Source: Liolophura sinensis (taxonomy: Eukaryota > Mollusca > Polyplacophora > Chitonida > Chitonidae). Taken from it: 60,000 bases of DNA. The position numbers were made by a program, and so were the translations under genes. Location: positions 55,590,984-55,650,983 of the forward strand of contig NC_088300.1 of assembly GCF_032854445.1 (NCBI RefSeq), given 5' to 3'. Of this stretch, positions 48,611 through 59,915 are shown piece by piece. Positions within the stretch are counted from its first letter, which is position 1. Each line of letters begins with the position of its first letter. The notes under the pieces are model-generated. The model was not told the DNA's origin and ran no database searches. It was given only the letters and a program-made list of their open reading frames with translations.

Positions 48611-48904
48611 TCTAGCTAAAAGGGGGCCTCCGTGGCTCAGTCGGTTAACGCGCTAGCGCAGCGTAATGACTCAGGAGCCTCTCACAAATGCGGTCGCTGT
48701 GAGTTCAAGTCCAGCTCATGCTGGCTTCCTCTCCGCCCGTAGGTGGGAAGGTCTGTCAGCAAACTGCGGATGGTCGTGGGTTTCCCCCGGGCTGTGCCCG
48801 GTTTCCACCCACCATAATGCTGAACGCCGTCGTATAAGTGAAATATTCTTGAGTACGGCGTTAAACACCAATCAAATAAATAAATAAATAAATCTAGCTA
48901 AAAG
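48611..48904 (+). mobile_element. Full-length tRNA-derived SINE with 12-bp target-site duplication
   Basis: The duplication TCTAGCTAAAAG stands at 48611-48622 and 48893-48904 around a 270-bp element. Order: A-box TGGCTCAGTCGG (48633-48644), B-box GAGTTCAAGTCC (48701-48712), a central domain with GGATGGTCGTGGGTTTCCCC and CCACCATAATGCTG, the 3' part TATTCTTGAGTACGGCGTTA and tail AACACCAATCAAATAAA(TAAA)n. The architecture and central domain resemble the mollusc/metazoan MetaSINE type as I remember it; the family name should be checked. LINE-dependent and non-coding; the 48666-48887 ORF is an artefact. Confidence 0.9.
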
Positions 48905-49849
48905 TCTCTAATGTTACCGATTCACAACAAGGAGTGAGAGCGGCAGAATTCACAGCTTCCCTGTCCAAGGCCAGGTTTGAGCCCGGACCGCGTACGATAA
49001 ATATTAACTAATGTATTGTTTTATCTTGTACCCAAATATATATTATCAGAATCCATGACGTGCTTATCAAAGTATAATGTATTTCATTGTCATGTCTTCA
49101 CACCTTCTTCTCAGATTAAATTCACTATTGGGAATTCGCAAACTTTTAAAAGAAATAAATGTATTGACAAGTTACAACTGTAAGGTCAACTTTATATAAC
49201 GCATTGATAACCTTGGATTTCGGTGAAGCCAAATGATTTCCTACCGGGAATTCTATGTCGAAATAGCTCTTTTAATTATATTCTTACATGCACATTACAT
49301 AATAACATTAATTGGAATTTTGTCTTCATATAAAGGCGGAGAAAGAAGAGTCCTTGTGACGTCATCGATGTGCCTACATGTGCCTTATAGACTCAAAACA
49401 TTTGAATGCATTAAATTCATTTTAAAGAATTGGAATAACTAAAGATATAAAATGTCTTAAATAAAGTTTTAGTTGTTCTATGGTGCTCATTTTCAATTTT
49501 TGTCCTCCCCGATATAACGCGTACTGAAAGCAATGGATTTGTTGCATATATATCTTCACTGGAAAGTTGACTCACTATAGACTAATCAATCATATCTCAA
49601 ATGACGAGGTTCGCCACTGTTTTGTTTTGGGTGCTTTGCTAAGTGCAGTAATTTAGCATACCTTAGTCAGTGTTCATATCTGAGATGCGAGATGCAGCTT
49701 TAAATCAGGAAAAATAATAAACCGGAAATTCCAAAGATGGCATAAATTATTTCCGTTGCTGGTTCTATCAATTACTACACCCTATCAATAACACCGGCTT
49801 GTTATATCAGAGATATTGCACCGTCTGTGGCGTCTAAGCAACTAAATTT
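48905..49849. other. No supported gene
   Basis: AT-rich. GCCAGGTTTGAGCCCGGACC at about 48970-48990 looks like a lone tRNA-type B-box remnant. Nothing else. Confidence 0.5.
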
Positions 49850-50735
49850 CTTTCATTACGGGCGCGCATGGGGCTACTTTATCTTTACAACACGCCTTTC
49901 TCATTACTGGTAATACCACTTTATGTCGAATTCTTGTACACAGTTGCAAATACCTCTGTGGGATGAAACAGGGAAAACGCAGTCTTTAGACGGTGGTAAT
50001 AGATGATCACGTGATTAGAGTAGTGTGACTGTACAAAGGGCTGTCTTTAGAGTCGGGCACGTTCTCTTGTCATCCAGCTACGAGGTAAGGTGTGAACTGG
50101 TCGGATTTAGAGACTCACTTCAGACAATCAAAGTAAATACTATTTTGATTGGTAACATGATACGTCGAGGCAGATCGTTTGTGGGGCACCTGTGACTGGA
50201 CTGAGCCGTATTTGAGCGGGACCATTCATTACGCGCTAGTTGCTGACACGAGCCGATTCGCTAAGGATTCTCGGCTAAATAGCAACCTCCACTTGAAAGA
50301 AGACACATTATCACCAACTAGGACAACGCATGCTCGGAGTTTTTCCAAAATAAAATGGCGTGAAATCTTTGTTCCGCGAGCTATCTAATTTCAATCTTGG
50401 GCGTAATTAACAAACAGAGAGGTGATACATCCCACTTAGTACATGCCCGAGGCTGGCGAGAGGCAGCTTAAAGTATTCTATATCAGCTCCTCACCTTATA
50501 TCGTCTCTCTATTTAAGCTGCCGTGAAAGTAAGCAGCACAATTAGCCTCTCAGATAGAGGCCTCTGACCTTAAACCCTGGCAGGGCTGAAGTGAAAATCA
50601 TCCCCTCACTTACTGGGGCAGGCCTATTATCCCGACACGTCCAGATCACACCCAGTAAGGGGCCACCATATGGCGGGGTCGGGTGCCGTATAACGACCCG
50701 ACCGCTAGGGAGCGGCATCTTTACCCAGGTAAATC
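49850..50735. other. Candidate conserved noncoding block, about 4.5-5.4 kb 3' of EMX
   Basis: Long balanced, repeat-free stretch with GGGCGTAATTAACAAACAG, GCAGCACAATTAGCCTCTC, TTTAAGCTGCCGTGAAAG and GCCACCATATGGCGGGG. GGTCGGGT (50677-50684) and ACCCGACC (50696-50703) form a perfect inverted repeat with an 11-base spacer. Sharply unlike the repeat arrays that follow. Enhancer role is inferred. Confidence 0.35.
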
Positions 50736-51067
50736 CAATACTTAGGCTTTAGTTCTGTAAACACAATGTACTGTTGTATAATCGACCGCCTTGTAAGAGG
50801 GACGATAGAAGGGTGTGACAATGAGGTTGTAAACTGGTGGTACAAGCATGACAGATGGTATGTTGTAAAACCTCTTCTTAGCGGGATGAGAAGTTATAAT
50901 TTCATCTCATGAGTGTCATGTGGTTATATAACAGATGGAATGTTATAAAACGCCTCACATTCGTGTCGAGACGTTACTGATAAACTATAACACATAGGGA
51001 TGTGACGGAAACTCACCATTAGAATTAAATAGGGGTGCAATAAACTCACGTACATGTGAGCAGGACG

Positions 51068-51200
51068 TTCTAAATTATTCTCAAAAGAGATATAAACTCA
51101 CGTTATAAACTGTCCTCGAAAGAGGATATAAACTCACGCTATAAACTATCCTCGAAAGAGGATATAAACTCACGCTATAAACTATCCTCGATAGAGCGAC
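51068..51200. repeat. 36-bp tandem repeat, about 3.5 copies
   Basis: Unit CTATAAACTATCCTCGAAAG + AGGATATAAACTCACG. The two central copies are almost identical. More diverged relatives (TTATAAA, AAACTCAC, GATG) extend from about 50810 to 51300. Confidence 0.85.
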
Positions 51201-51359
51201 GGCGATGTTATATACTCACTTTTCAGGTGGAATGGATGTGTTATAAACTCTTGTTTACAGATGGGATGAAGAAGAATATAAACTATGAAAAGGAATATGT
51301 TCAGTTTTGACGAAAAGGACGCCTTTTGCTTAGGATGAAATAAAGCCACACTATACAGA

Positions 51360-52450
51360 TGTGACGTAAACGTAGTGGACTGACAGGTGTGACGGAGATG
51401 TAATAACGTGACACTGTATAGGTGTGACGGACACGTAATAAACTGACAACGTACGGATCAGAGGGAAACGTAATAAACTGACACTCTGCGGGTGTGACTG
51501 AGGCGTAATAACGTCGCCCTGTACAAGTGTGACCGCACATGTTACGGAAATAATAACGTGACACTGCACAGGTGTGGTGGACACGTAATAAAGTGACATA
51601 GTACATGTGTGACAAAATAACGTGACACTATACAGGAATGACAGAGAGGAAATGGACTGGCATTGTTTGGTTGTTATAGAGAGGTAATTAACTGACAGTG
51701 TACAAATGCGACTGGCACTGTACGGTTATGACAAAAAAGAAATAAAATGAAGTTGTTCGATTGTGACAGAAAGGAAATAAACTGACACTGTACGACTGTG
51801 ACAGAAAGGTCATAAACTGACACTGTACTACTTTGACAGAGAGGTAATAAATTGACACCGTGCTCTTGTGACACAGATGTAATAAACTAACACTGTACGG
51901 TTGTGACAGGAAGGTAATAAACTGACACTGTGCATTTGTGACAGAGAGGTAACATTTATTTATTTATTTGATTGGTGTTTTACGCCTTACTCAAGAATAT
52001 CTCACTTATACGACAGCGGTCAGCATAAAGGTGAGAGGAAACCGGGCAGGGCCTAGGGAGAAACCCGCGACCATCCCCAGGTAACTGGCATACCTGTTCA
52101 CTTATGGTTGTAGAGGAAGCCAGCTTGAGCTGGACTTGAACTCACCACGACCGCATTGCTGAGATGCTCCTGGGTCACTGGCGTGCTACCCTCAGAGGAG
52201 TAATAAACTGACACTGCACAGTTGTGACAGAGAGGTAAAAAACTGACACTGTACGGTTGTGACACAGAGGTAAAAAACTGACATTGCACGGTTGTGACAG
52301 AGAACTAATGAACCGCTGCACAGTTGTGACAGAAAGCTAATAAACTCACACTGTGCGGTTGTCACAGAAAGGTAATAAATTTGCACTATAGGGTTATCAC
52401 ACAAAGGTAATAAACTGACATTGTACGGTTGTGACAGAGAGATAATAACA
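51360..52450. repeat. 35-bp tandem repeat array, interrupted by a SINE
   Basis: Unit GTGACAGAGAGGTAATAAAC + TGACACTGTACGGTT, roughly 24 copies outside the SINE, diverging to the left. Minus-strand frames 51301-51874 and 52098-52404, with VSVYYL / CHNRTVS phrases, are shadows of the repeat. Confidence 0.9.
51954..52191 (-). mobile_element. 5'-truncated SINE inside the 35-bp array
   Basis: Reverse-strand copy of the 48623 family: ATTTATTTATTTATTTGATT and GGTGTTTTACGCCTTACTCA at the left are the tail; CTTGAGCTGGACTTGAACTC at about 52122-52141 is the B-box region. It lacks the A-box end. AGAGAGGTAA / AGAGGAGTAA flanks belong to the array, so a target duplication cannot be separated from it. Confidence 0.85.
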
Positions 52451-52849
52451 TGGCCTGATACCTGATGATTGGCTCAGAGCAGCAAGTATGACATCACTGG
52501 AACACTATGTATAGGTATACTCGTGTATAACAAGAGAACAATGATCACCCTGGCTTGGACTCGAATCGCCATTACGCAGGTAAAAGCACCCCACTATACT
52601 GTTTTGTGTGCGGCCTCTAGGTGTCTTCGGCAGGCAGTTCTAGTGAGGCAGCACTGTATAAATATGCCAAGATTGGAACAGATGTGCAACAGACAGACTC
52701 TAACAGACACAAAGAGACGTTGAGCCAAACTCAGCTATATTCCCGCGCAATATATGAGGTGGTAACACAGTCTAACATTGGGTTTAAAATTTCCTTGGCC
52801 GAGATACGCTTTATTTGACGTCACTTTAAAGTTTCTCCGGAACTTTATT
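52451..52849. other. No supported gene
   Basis: Unique DNA after the array. The overlapping short ORFs at 52469-52818 have no family resemblance. Confidence 0.5.
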
Positions 52850-53480
52850 GAAAATTAGTTTTTAAAAGCCATATACACTACAGAACAGGCATAAAATCTC
52901 TGAGATAAAGTCGCCGCTGTACCCCGCTATATCCCCGGTTGTCCGCTCCACAGTTTACCGCCCAGAGCAAGCTTGAGTGATGCTCGATTTTTTCATCGCG
53001 TGGAACCAATAAGGCCTGTCCGAACTTCCTTGAATGTTCCATTTACATCAATTTTGCATCAATTTGTGTTAAGAAACAAAAACCCCGCTACATTAAATGC
53101 GATACTCATGTCTCAATCTTCCGGTGGAGCTCGGCTAAATCAGCTTCTACCGTTTTGTTTCTTCCGTCTCTTACGGAGACATTAAGCCTATCAAGCCACG
53201 GTTTGACAAAATTAAACCTGCGAGTGTGTTTCAAATGGAAGAGCGGCCCCTAATGATTTCAGCGTTAGTCTGGAACTGGGAGCATCACACGACGTAATGG
53301 ACGCGTCCACTCTGCCACCGACCCAGCTTCAGTAAATAATTCCTTAACTCACGCAAATCAGCTTTCTCAGTTTCCTGTAGGACAAGACAAGAGCTTTCCA
53401 GCCGACCCAATGGCTATCAGCATGACATGCCTAAACAATTCTAACCCCAAATGCTATAAACAGAAGTTTACAAGCTGTGC
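52850..53480. other. Candidate conserved noncoding block
   Basis: Balanced unique DNA with ATATCCCCGGTTGTCCGC, ACATCAATTTTGCATC, GGCTAAATCAGC and CCTAAACAATTCTAACC. No coding support. Regulatory role is inferred. Confidence 0.25.
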
Positions 53481-55519
53481 ACAATACAAAAAAATGGTAG
53501 TTATTGGCCGTCTCCGGTGAACTGACCACGCCTACTACCTATCAATCATATCCTACAATACCACCGATTAATCTTAGACTACTCTGAATGTCCAAGAAAA
53601 TAACATTTAATTGACAAATCCCCTGTGTAGTTTGACAAAGACACAATACATAAGGCATACAGGTCCCCTTGTGTAGGGGCATAGCTTATTAAAACTACAT
53701 GACATATTGTGAGCTATCAAATAATACAAATGCAATTTTACAAAGGCGGACGAATACGAAGAAACGAACGACACTGATTAATTAGATGATGGCGAGCTAT
53801 AAAGAGCGGAAACCTCTTCTTCGAAAGGAGGATAAAAAGGTTAACAAAACCGTCAAATGGCAGTTTAACTTTCGTGGTAGTATCAGAAATTATTAAAGAT
53901 TATGAAACACTTTGGGTATCTTTCACATAATTGACAGCATATAGAAGAATGTTCATCTGATGATTTCTGTACAAAAAAATGTTTAGCAAACAAAATGTCT
54001 GTACACAATGTCGAATTGTCTAACAACGTGCAATTGTTATAGCATATATGCACAAGAATGCGATGCTGTCACCTTTCGCCGTTCGAATTGTTTGAACTGT
54101 ACTTTTTTTCAAATTAACATGCAGCTTAGTTCAGCATTTACACATGGCAAATAATTTAGGAGTGAATAATCCAAACTACACGTGGTTAAGACACAACAAA
54201 ACAGGAGGATATAGTCGACATCCAGTTACGACACCATCGTTAGCTTTATAGAAATTCTTAGTTGTGAAGAAAATCATTAGAAATTATTATTATTACGGCG
54301 TAAAACACCAATCAAATAAATAAATAATTCAATGGCAATTACAAAGAGGAGAAATTTCTTCGAAACATCCTTTGAATATGTGTATATATGTACCCACATT
54401 GTATACAGAATGTTAAGTTTACGAAGCGCAAATATCATATAAAATTGACTCTTTCAGAAAGGCCTGTGAATTAGAATTAGTTCGAGCTGGAGAGTCTAGA
54501 ATTTACAGGGTAACAGAGCATTACATAAATTACTCTTCGCACGGGAAGAATAATTACAACTTCGTATCAGAGTGACTGATTACCAGATGGATGTCCAGGC
54601 TGGTAAACTTTTAGCATGATGAACAGCCAGACGAATGCATAGAAACCATCAGCTAAATCGAGCCATCTTAAAGATTATAGAAAACCATTAGTTACAGTTC
54701 AAACTCTCTAACATTTAGGGCAATATTTTAGAATTTCGAAGATGTTGGCTGTAATGATACATCTAGACATATTAGAGTAACAACGATTCTAAACGTATGA
54801 TGTATCGTAAAAAAGTGAAGTCAGTCATACTTCCCTTTTCTACTCGAATGCACATATACACCACAAACTCGTTTGGAAGAAGTTAAAACAAATAGTGATT
54901 GTCGCAAATTAATTTATCTGACCAAAATAGCAAAGCTGAAACAATTTGTCAAGAATAATTTTTCCTCTGAACTTTCTTTCAAAATGCGACTCATGTACAG
55001 CGTATTTGAAATAGTACATTTAAAAAAAACGAAACCCAGTAATTTTCGTCAAGAATTTATGCATCCATTCAAGAGAAGATTTTCACTGGAATCCCGATCC
55101 TGACATGAAGCTTCTTTTACAAAGTGCATGTATTTCGTTACGTTCACATAACTTACAGGGCAAAGCAATACCCACATAACTTGCCATGACACTCAAGCGC
55201 GCGTGACGTTATAAGCGGGCTTTGAAACAGGCTCCAGAATGGTGAGATATCACTTCCGGGGACAACTTCACACGTACATGAAATAACTTATCCAACCAGG
55301 TCAGGGCATGCCATGTCTTTTCTTCTAAGAGTATTTAGCATATCATTATGCGGTTAATAATATCATCAATTAAAGCACATCATATGGATAAATAATTTGG
55401 TTGCAGAGAAGTAATAATTTTAGATAGCGTTGAGAGGATATATATAACCTCAGAAGAACCCTGCGCATTTATCACATTGGCGATGAAGGGAGGTATATCA
55501 GTGATGAGAACATCGTTTC
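53481..55519. other. No supported gene; one SINE tail
   Basis: AT-rich. ACGGCGTAAAACACCAATCA + AATAAATAAATAATTC at 54295-54330 is a SINE tail without a body. The 76-codon ORF at 54873-55103 is unsupported. Confidence 0.5.
54295..54330 (+). mobile_element. SINE tail fragment
   Basis: 36 bp matching the last part of the 48623 SINE, preceded by (ATT)n. No target duplication is seen. Confidence 0.65.
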
Positions 55520-56110
55520 TTGATTGCCGACAATTAGCTGGGCCCCTCAAATGGTGTCCTTCGCTAAGAGTTTCCCGAGCACGATGCCTTACCCAGGGAG
55601 ACAGAGGCTCTTTCGAAAGAAAACAACACACAATAGCAAATCATGGTTAAATCTAGGTCTCTTTGATGGCTTTTACGTGAAAAAGTTGTCCATTACAGAG
55701 GGGTAAAAAATGTAAAGTATGCGGAGAAAGGTTCGGCGTTTCCGCGGGAAAGGCAGAACGATTCAGGCCGAGTTGGTTGTGCCATCAATGGTCATATTAC
55801 GGCCACTAATGGCTCCAAGTTGGACACGGTCGAATGCCAAGTCATCTACCCCGGCCCTTAACCTATCCGCTGGCTGGATACGGCGAGATTTATTACCGGC
55901 AGGCGTGCTAATTCTGTCATTAAGAGTCACTTCCCCTTACAGATGTATGCCTGTACAGGCCTTCCACAGCGAGGCCAGAGTGGAAGCCGCGATGATGCAT
56001 ACATAAACACAACCGCGCGGAATTTACTGTTCCTACAGGTAATTCACGATTAAACCAGCCATAGTGTTAGCAAGGCCATGGTTTGGATGTCCATTCGCCC
56101 TAAGTGGAAG
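55520..56110. other. Candidate conserved noncoding block
   Basis: Balanced stretch with GACAATTAGCTGGGCCCC, TTTGATGGCTTTTACG, GGCGTGCTAATTCTGTCATT, GAGATTTATTACCGGCAGG and CACGATTAAACCAGCC. The 95-codon ORF at 55719-56006 has no domain. Regulatory role is inferred. Confidence 0.3.
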
Positions 56111-56564
56111 ATCAAATAAATGATTATTCGTCAAAAACAGTTACCTTGGTTAAGAACGCAGAAAGTACAATTCCTCTGAGACCGTATATGTGCTCACACC
56201 CAAAATTTAGAACATAACTGGAACTGTGTCTCGATAAAAATGTATGAAATAAATCAACACGTTTTGTGATTTTTTATCTGTAGCCTTCTGTATGTACCTT
56301 TACATATGTATATTTAAGTTTGCAAGATACAATTTACTACCAAGTTGCTTAGGTTAAAACAATGAACACCATTTATATACTTGAATACAGTGAACGTCGT
56401 GACCATGCATAAAATGTAGGTTTTATTCCATATTTTAGTATCATAAACAGGGTGGCTATGTATAAAAGAAATAAATTTAACCCTAAGTATACCGTTAGAT
56501 AAACAGTAACACGTGGAACATTGATTTAATGCGGACTCATCTTCGTGTTTACCGGCCAATATGG

Positions 56565-56930
56565 CTTTCGACCCTCAGAAAACGTCAAAAGGATGAGAGT
56601 ACTTTGCTAATATATAACTCCCCACCCCCAGAAGTGTTAAAAGGCAAGAATGTCATGATATGTGATTTTACCCACAGAAAAATTCTAATATGCAATTAAG
56701 AGTAACTTAATTGTATGTTAATAGTTTTTAACGGTCAGAAAAGGTTCAAAAGCCAGAGTATCTTCTTAATTAGTAAATTTTGATCTTCAGAAAGCATTTA
56801 AAAGAGGAGAGTATTTTAATTTAGTATTGACTCCGTCCTTCAGAAAACGACAAAAGGGTGAGAGCAACTTGCTAATATAGAACTCTGTATAGCGTAAAAT
56901 CAGTATGTACTTTTTAACTCTCGTGCGGTA
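56565..56930. repeat. Degenerate tandem repeat, unit about 65 bp
   Basis: The phrase CAGAAAACG(T/A)CAAAAGG(A/G)TGAGAG recurs at about 56575, 56735, 56778 and 56840, with TTGCTAATATA(T/G)AACTC after the first and last. Strongly diverged between. Confidence 0.6.
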
Positions 56931-57469
56931 CGGTGAGAGTAACAGCTTGTTTTGTGCCTTTGGGTCCTCAAAATAGAGTGGATTCCTAATTTTTCTACTT
57001 TGTTAAAACCTAGGGGTTAATCTTTTTAACAGAAGTAAAATATATATCCTGTTGAAACGGAGCAAGAGAATTGCAGAATCGACGATGTTAATTGTATTCG
57101 TAAAAGAGACAGTCAAGGAAATATATTCTGCCGTCTTTCATGACAGAGCCAAAAAACCTCAAGAATTTTTTTGTTCCTATAGCTTGTGAAGAAATTATTT
57201 ACGTATCAACCTTTTTTGACTATCTGAGCGGCGTCTTTATAAAAATCCGTTGATTCCCATCCACGGATAACATGGTGATTTTAACGGGTGGAGGAAAACT
57301 GGTGAGTTGTCAACAAAGCGTCAAATGTGACTCTTTTTGAGGATCCATCAGGATGCAATTGTCACTACATACTTTACTAGCCTGGTCACTCTTCTCTGTC
57401 TGCTCCACACACCATCACCCTTTCGACGCCTGAATTGCGTATGTGGTGCTTCACTATTGGCCACATACC
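56931..57469. other. No supported gene
   Basis: Unique AT-rich DNA. No coding or repeat signal supported. Confidence 0.5.
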
Positions 57470-57795
57470 GCTTCAGTGGTCTATAATGGTTAGAGTGTCC
57501 GCCTCGAGGTCTTGAAACCTGGGATCAAATCCAGGTCGGGTCATACCAAAGACTTTAAAAATGGGACTTACTGCTGCCTTGTTTAGGGCTCAGTACTGAG
57601 AGGTGAGAGCAAGAAAACATGGCTGGTTGGCCAGGTGTTAGTATAATGTGACTGGGTTGGATATCATGTCTGGTGTCTTCGGTATGATATTTCAGTGCAC
57701 TGTCCTAAGAAGTCACAGTGGATGTACACAAACCTCAGGACTCCTCGTGGTCATATTAAAAAGTGTTAAGTACGACGTAAAACCCCAGGCATAAG
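57470..57795 (+). mobile_element. Second-family tRNA-derived SINE
   Basis: A-box TGGTCTATAATGG (57477-57489) and B-box GATCAAATC (57523-57531) in a tRNA-like head ending CCAGGTCGGGTCATACC, then a body of about 190 bp and the 3' end GTTAAGTACGACGTAAAACC. It is longer than the 48623 family and shares its 3' end with the truncated element in EMX intron 1. No ORF. Confidence 0.8.
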
Positions 57796-58109
57796 AAGAG
57801 ACAATGAGAAACTTCTCTGGACTAAAACAGCCTTGTTCAAAACGGAATACAAATTATCTACATCTGGTTTTGGCTTTCTGTTGAGAAGGCTGAACACGCC
57901 TATATACGATATACTAAGTGAATCCAGAACAGCTGTGCCTGAACATCATGCATGTGTTCAGGTGAGGCGTGGTATAGATAACCATTCACTCTTATGTTCT
58001 GTTAATTTCACATTTATTCCACATATCTTTAAGTATGGCTTTCTGCTTTTAAAGGGTTTTTCAAAGGTGCCCGATGTCCCTTAATAATAATACTGTATCC
58101 CGTTTCTCC
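57796..58109. other. No supported gene
   Basis: The 83-codon ORF at 57833-58084 shows no known domain or convincing splice context. Confidence 0.45.
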
Positions 58110-58640
58110 AAAGGCCTCATTATTTTATGGACATTTCAGCGGGCTTGTTAACCGACCCTTGCTGTGCAAAGAAAAGTAACTTTGTTCACAGGTAAACCTA
58201 TAAAACTTAATCAATTCTTACCCGTGGAGGCCTAGCCTAGAGCTAACGATACTCGGCGTATAAAGTATGGAGATGACAAACGAGTTGAAATTCTAGATAC
58301 GGCCGCGTGTTGAAAACTGCCAGTTTGGATAAATTGATGGCGTTCTACACTTGAGTTAATCACTAAGCATCAGTGTGTTTCTGTCGAATTTGAGCAAACG
58401 GTAAACCAATATTTGTTGAGGCTATACAAAGGCTTGGTGTACAGCTAACAGCCCTGGCCTTCCCTTGGACAAGCGGAAATTCACAGCCGCAGCTGCCCAC
58501 AAATATATTTTATTGAGCCCAGCAGGTCCATAGAAAACCTGTCGGCCATGGCGAATTAATGGACGTTATAAATTTCGTCGACTTATTTTTCATTGACTAA
58601 AAGAATCTGTTCTCCACAAATTACCCGACGTCTTCTTCGC
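58110..58640. other. Candidate conserved noncoding block
   Basis: Unique, balanced sequence with GGCGAATTAATGGACG, GTTATAAATTTCGTCGAC and TTGAGTTAATCACTAAGC. No coding signal. Regulatory role is inferred. Confidence 0.2.
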
Positions 58641-58899
58641 CTTTTATTTGAGTTTTATCACATCCTTCATCTCAGGTTACCTTCTGTTATCGCCTTTGTG
58701 TGAATGGTCCATTCAAAACCTCACTGTCTCCCGATTTCTTGCAATGTATGTTATTGGTTATTCTTCACATTTGAATTCTAATTCTCCAATGGCACTGAAG
58801 ATTACTACATCGTGGCTACAAAATAGCTTAAATTAATTATTTAATAACATCAATAGGCAGTTTTTGATTCTTTGAAATCAACTTCAGTGCTTTTTAATC

Positions 58900-59425
58900 A
58901 TTTTCACAGGATGAGAGTGGCTTAGCTTTCGCCCTGTTAAATGTTTCGCTTTTCATTTCATAGGATTCATCTGTTCGTAACACATTTTCATCTGTTTCAC
59001 TCTGTATACATTTTTCTCTGTTTAACTCATTTGTCGCTTGGTGTCATCTGGCATCATTCACTGAATCTGTTCCACGTCGTGATACAGTTTCATCTGTTTC
59101 GTTCGTGATGCAGTTTGACTTGTATCTCTCATTTCGTCATATAGGCTTTCATTTTTTTAAATCACATGTTCATCTATTTCCGTTACTATCTTGAGATATT
59201 TTCATCTATGAACTACGCCAGCCATATTTTTTCATCTGCTCCACTGATGGTCAAAAATGTTCATTCTTTTCACTCACTTCGTGATACTTTTTTTTTACCG
59301 ACTTAACTCTTTTGACATACAGTTTCACCTATTTCAGCTGTTTTATTCATGATTCGTTTTCATCTATTTTAGTCAATACGTTTTCATCTGTTTCACTCAC
59401 TTTGTCAGACATTTTACGTTTTCCT
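58900..59425. repeat. Degenerate tandem repeat around TTTTCATCTGTTTCACTC
   Basis: The phrase TTTCATCT(G/A)TTTCA and variants recur more than ten times with irregular spacing of about 35-50 bases. ORFs 59312-59611 (+) and 59347-59619 (-) overlap it and are not supported. Confidence 0.65.
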
Positions 59426-59679
59426 TTGCATTGTATGCGTGCAAATGGCAGGTTGCTGCTGTTGGATCTCTTGGCTAATGAGTCTCGAGACATGACCACT
59501 GGGCTAAACGCTATCAATTGTTGCTCCTTGTGTGTCCTCGTACCAGACTGGTCCAGATTTGGAAATATTTTTAGTGCCACCTCAGTGGATCGCTCTGGAT
59601 ACCAACCATGACGCTCCACTCAGTCACATTATACTGACACCATAGGCTGACATGGTATACCTCCTGTATCGGCTGAACG

Positions 59680-59915
59680 TATAGGGAATCAGGGAATCCG
59701 CTGGCTCAACTGAATGAAGCGCTGACTCCCAATGGCTATTACTGATGAGGTCGAGTGTTTAAACCCCTCTCTCGCTGTTTTTGATGCTGCTTTAAGTGAG
59801 TCGGCTTTTCAGGTACCTGCCGAAGGTCGGTGATCTACCAGGAAACACGACGTCCGGGTTCAGTCTCGGCCTTTGACATTGAATTTGTCCATTCTCACAC
59901 TGTAACGGTTCGTGA
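59680..59915 (+). mobile_element. Diverged SINE related to the 20672 element
   Basis: Degenerate tRNA-like head (TGGCTCAACTGAATGAAGCG, GATGAGGTCGAGTGTTTAAACC), then CAGGTACCTGCCGAAGGTCG and GTGATCTACCAGG. The 3' boundary is unclear near the window end. Confidence 0.5.

Noticed and set aside
48623-48720. tRNA gene
   Set aside because: A- and B-boxes are present, but the sequence continues into a SINE body and tail and is flanked by a target-site duplication, so it is a SINE head rather than a tRNA gene. The same applies at 12104, 20672 and 57470.
50677-50703. GGTCGGGT/ACCCGACC palindrome as an operator-like site
   Set aside because: Perfect 8-bp inverted repeats with short spacers are expected about ten times in 60 kb, so it is not meaningful alone. 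Kept only as a detail of the block.
51301-52404. Minus-strand repetitive ORFs (82-104 codons and shorter)
   Set aside because: They are translations of the 35-bp array and of the SINE inside it; the repeated peptide phrases follow the DNA unit.
54873-55103. 76-codon + ORF, Lys/Phe-rich
   Set aside because: Composition follows the AT-rich DNA. No domain or splice support.
45961-55675. Shared 14-mer TTTGATGGCTTTTA at 45961 and 55662
   Set aside because: Several shared 14-mers are expected by chance in a 60-kb AT-rich window, so it is not evidence for a common element.
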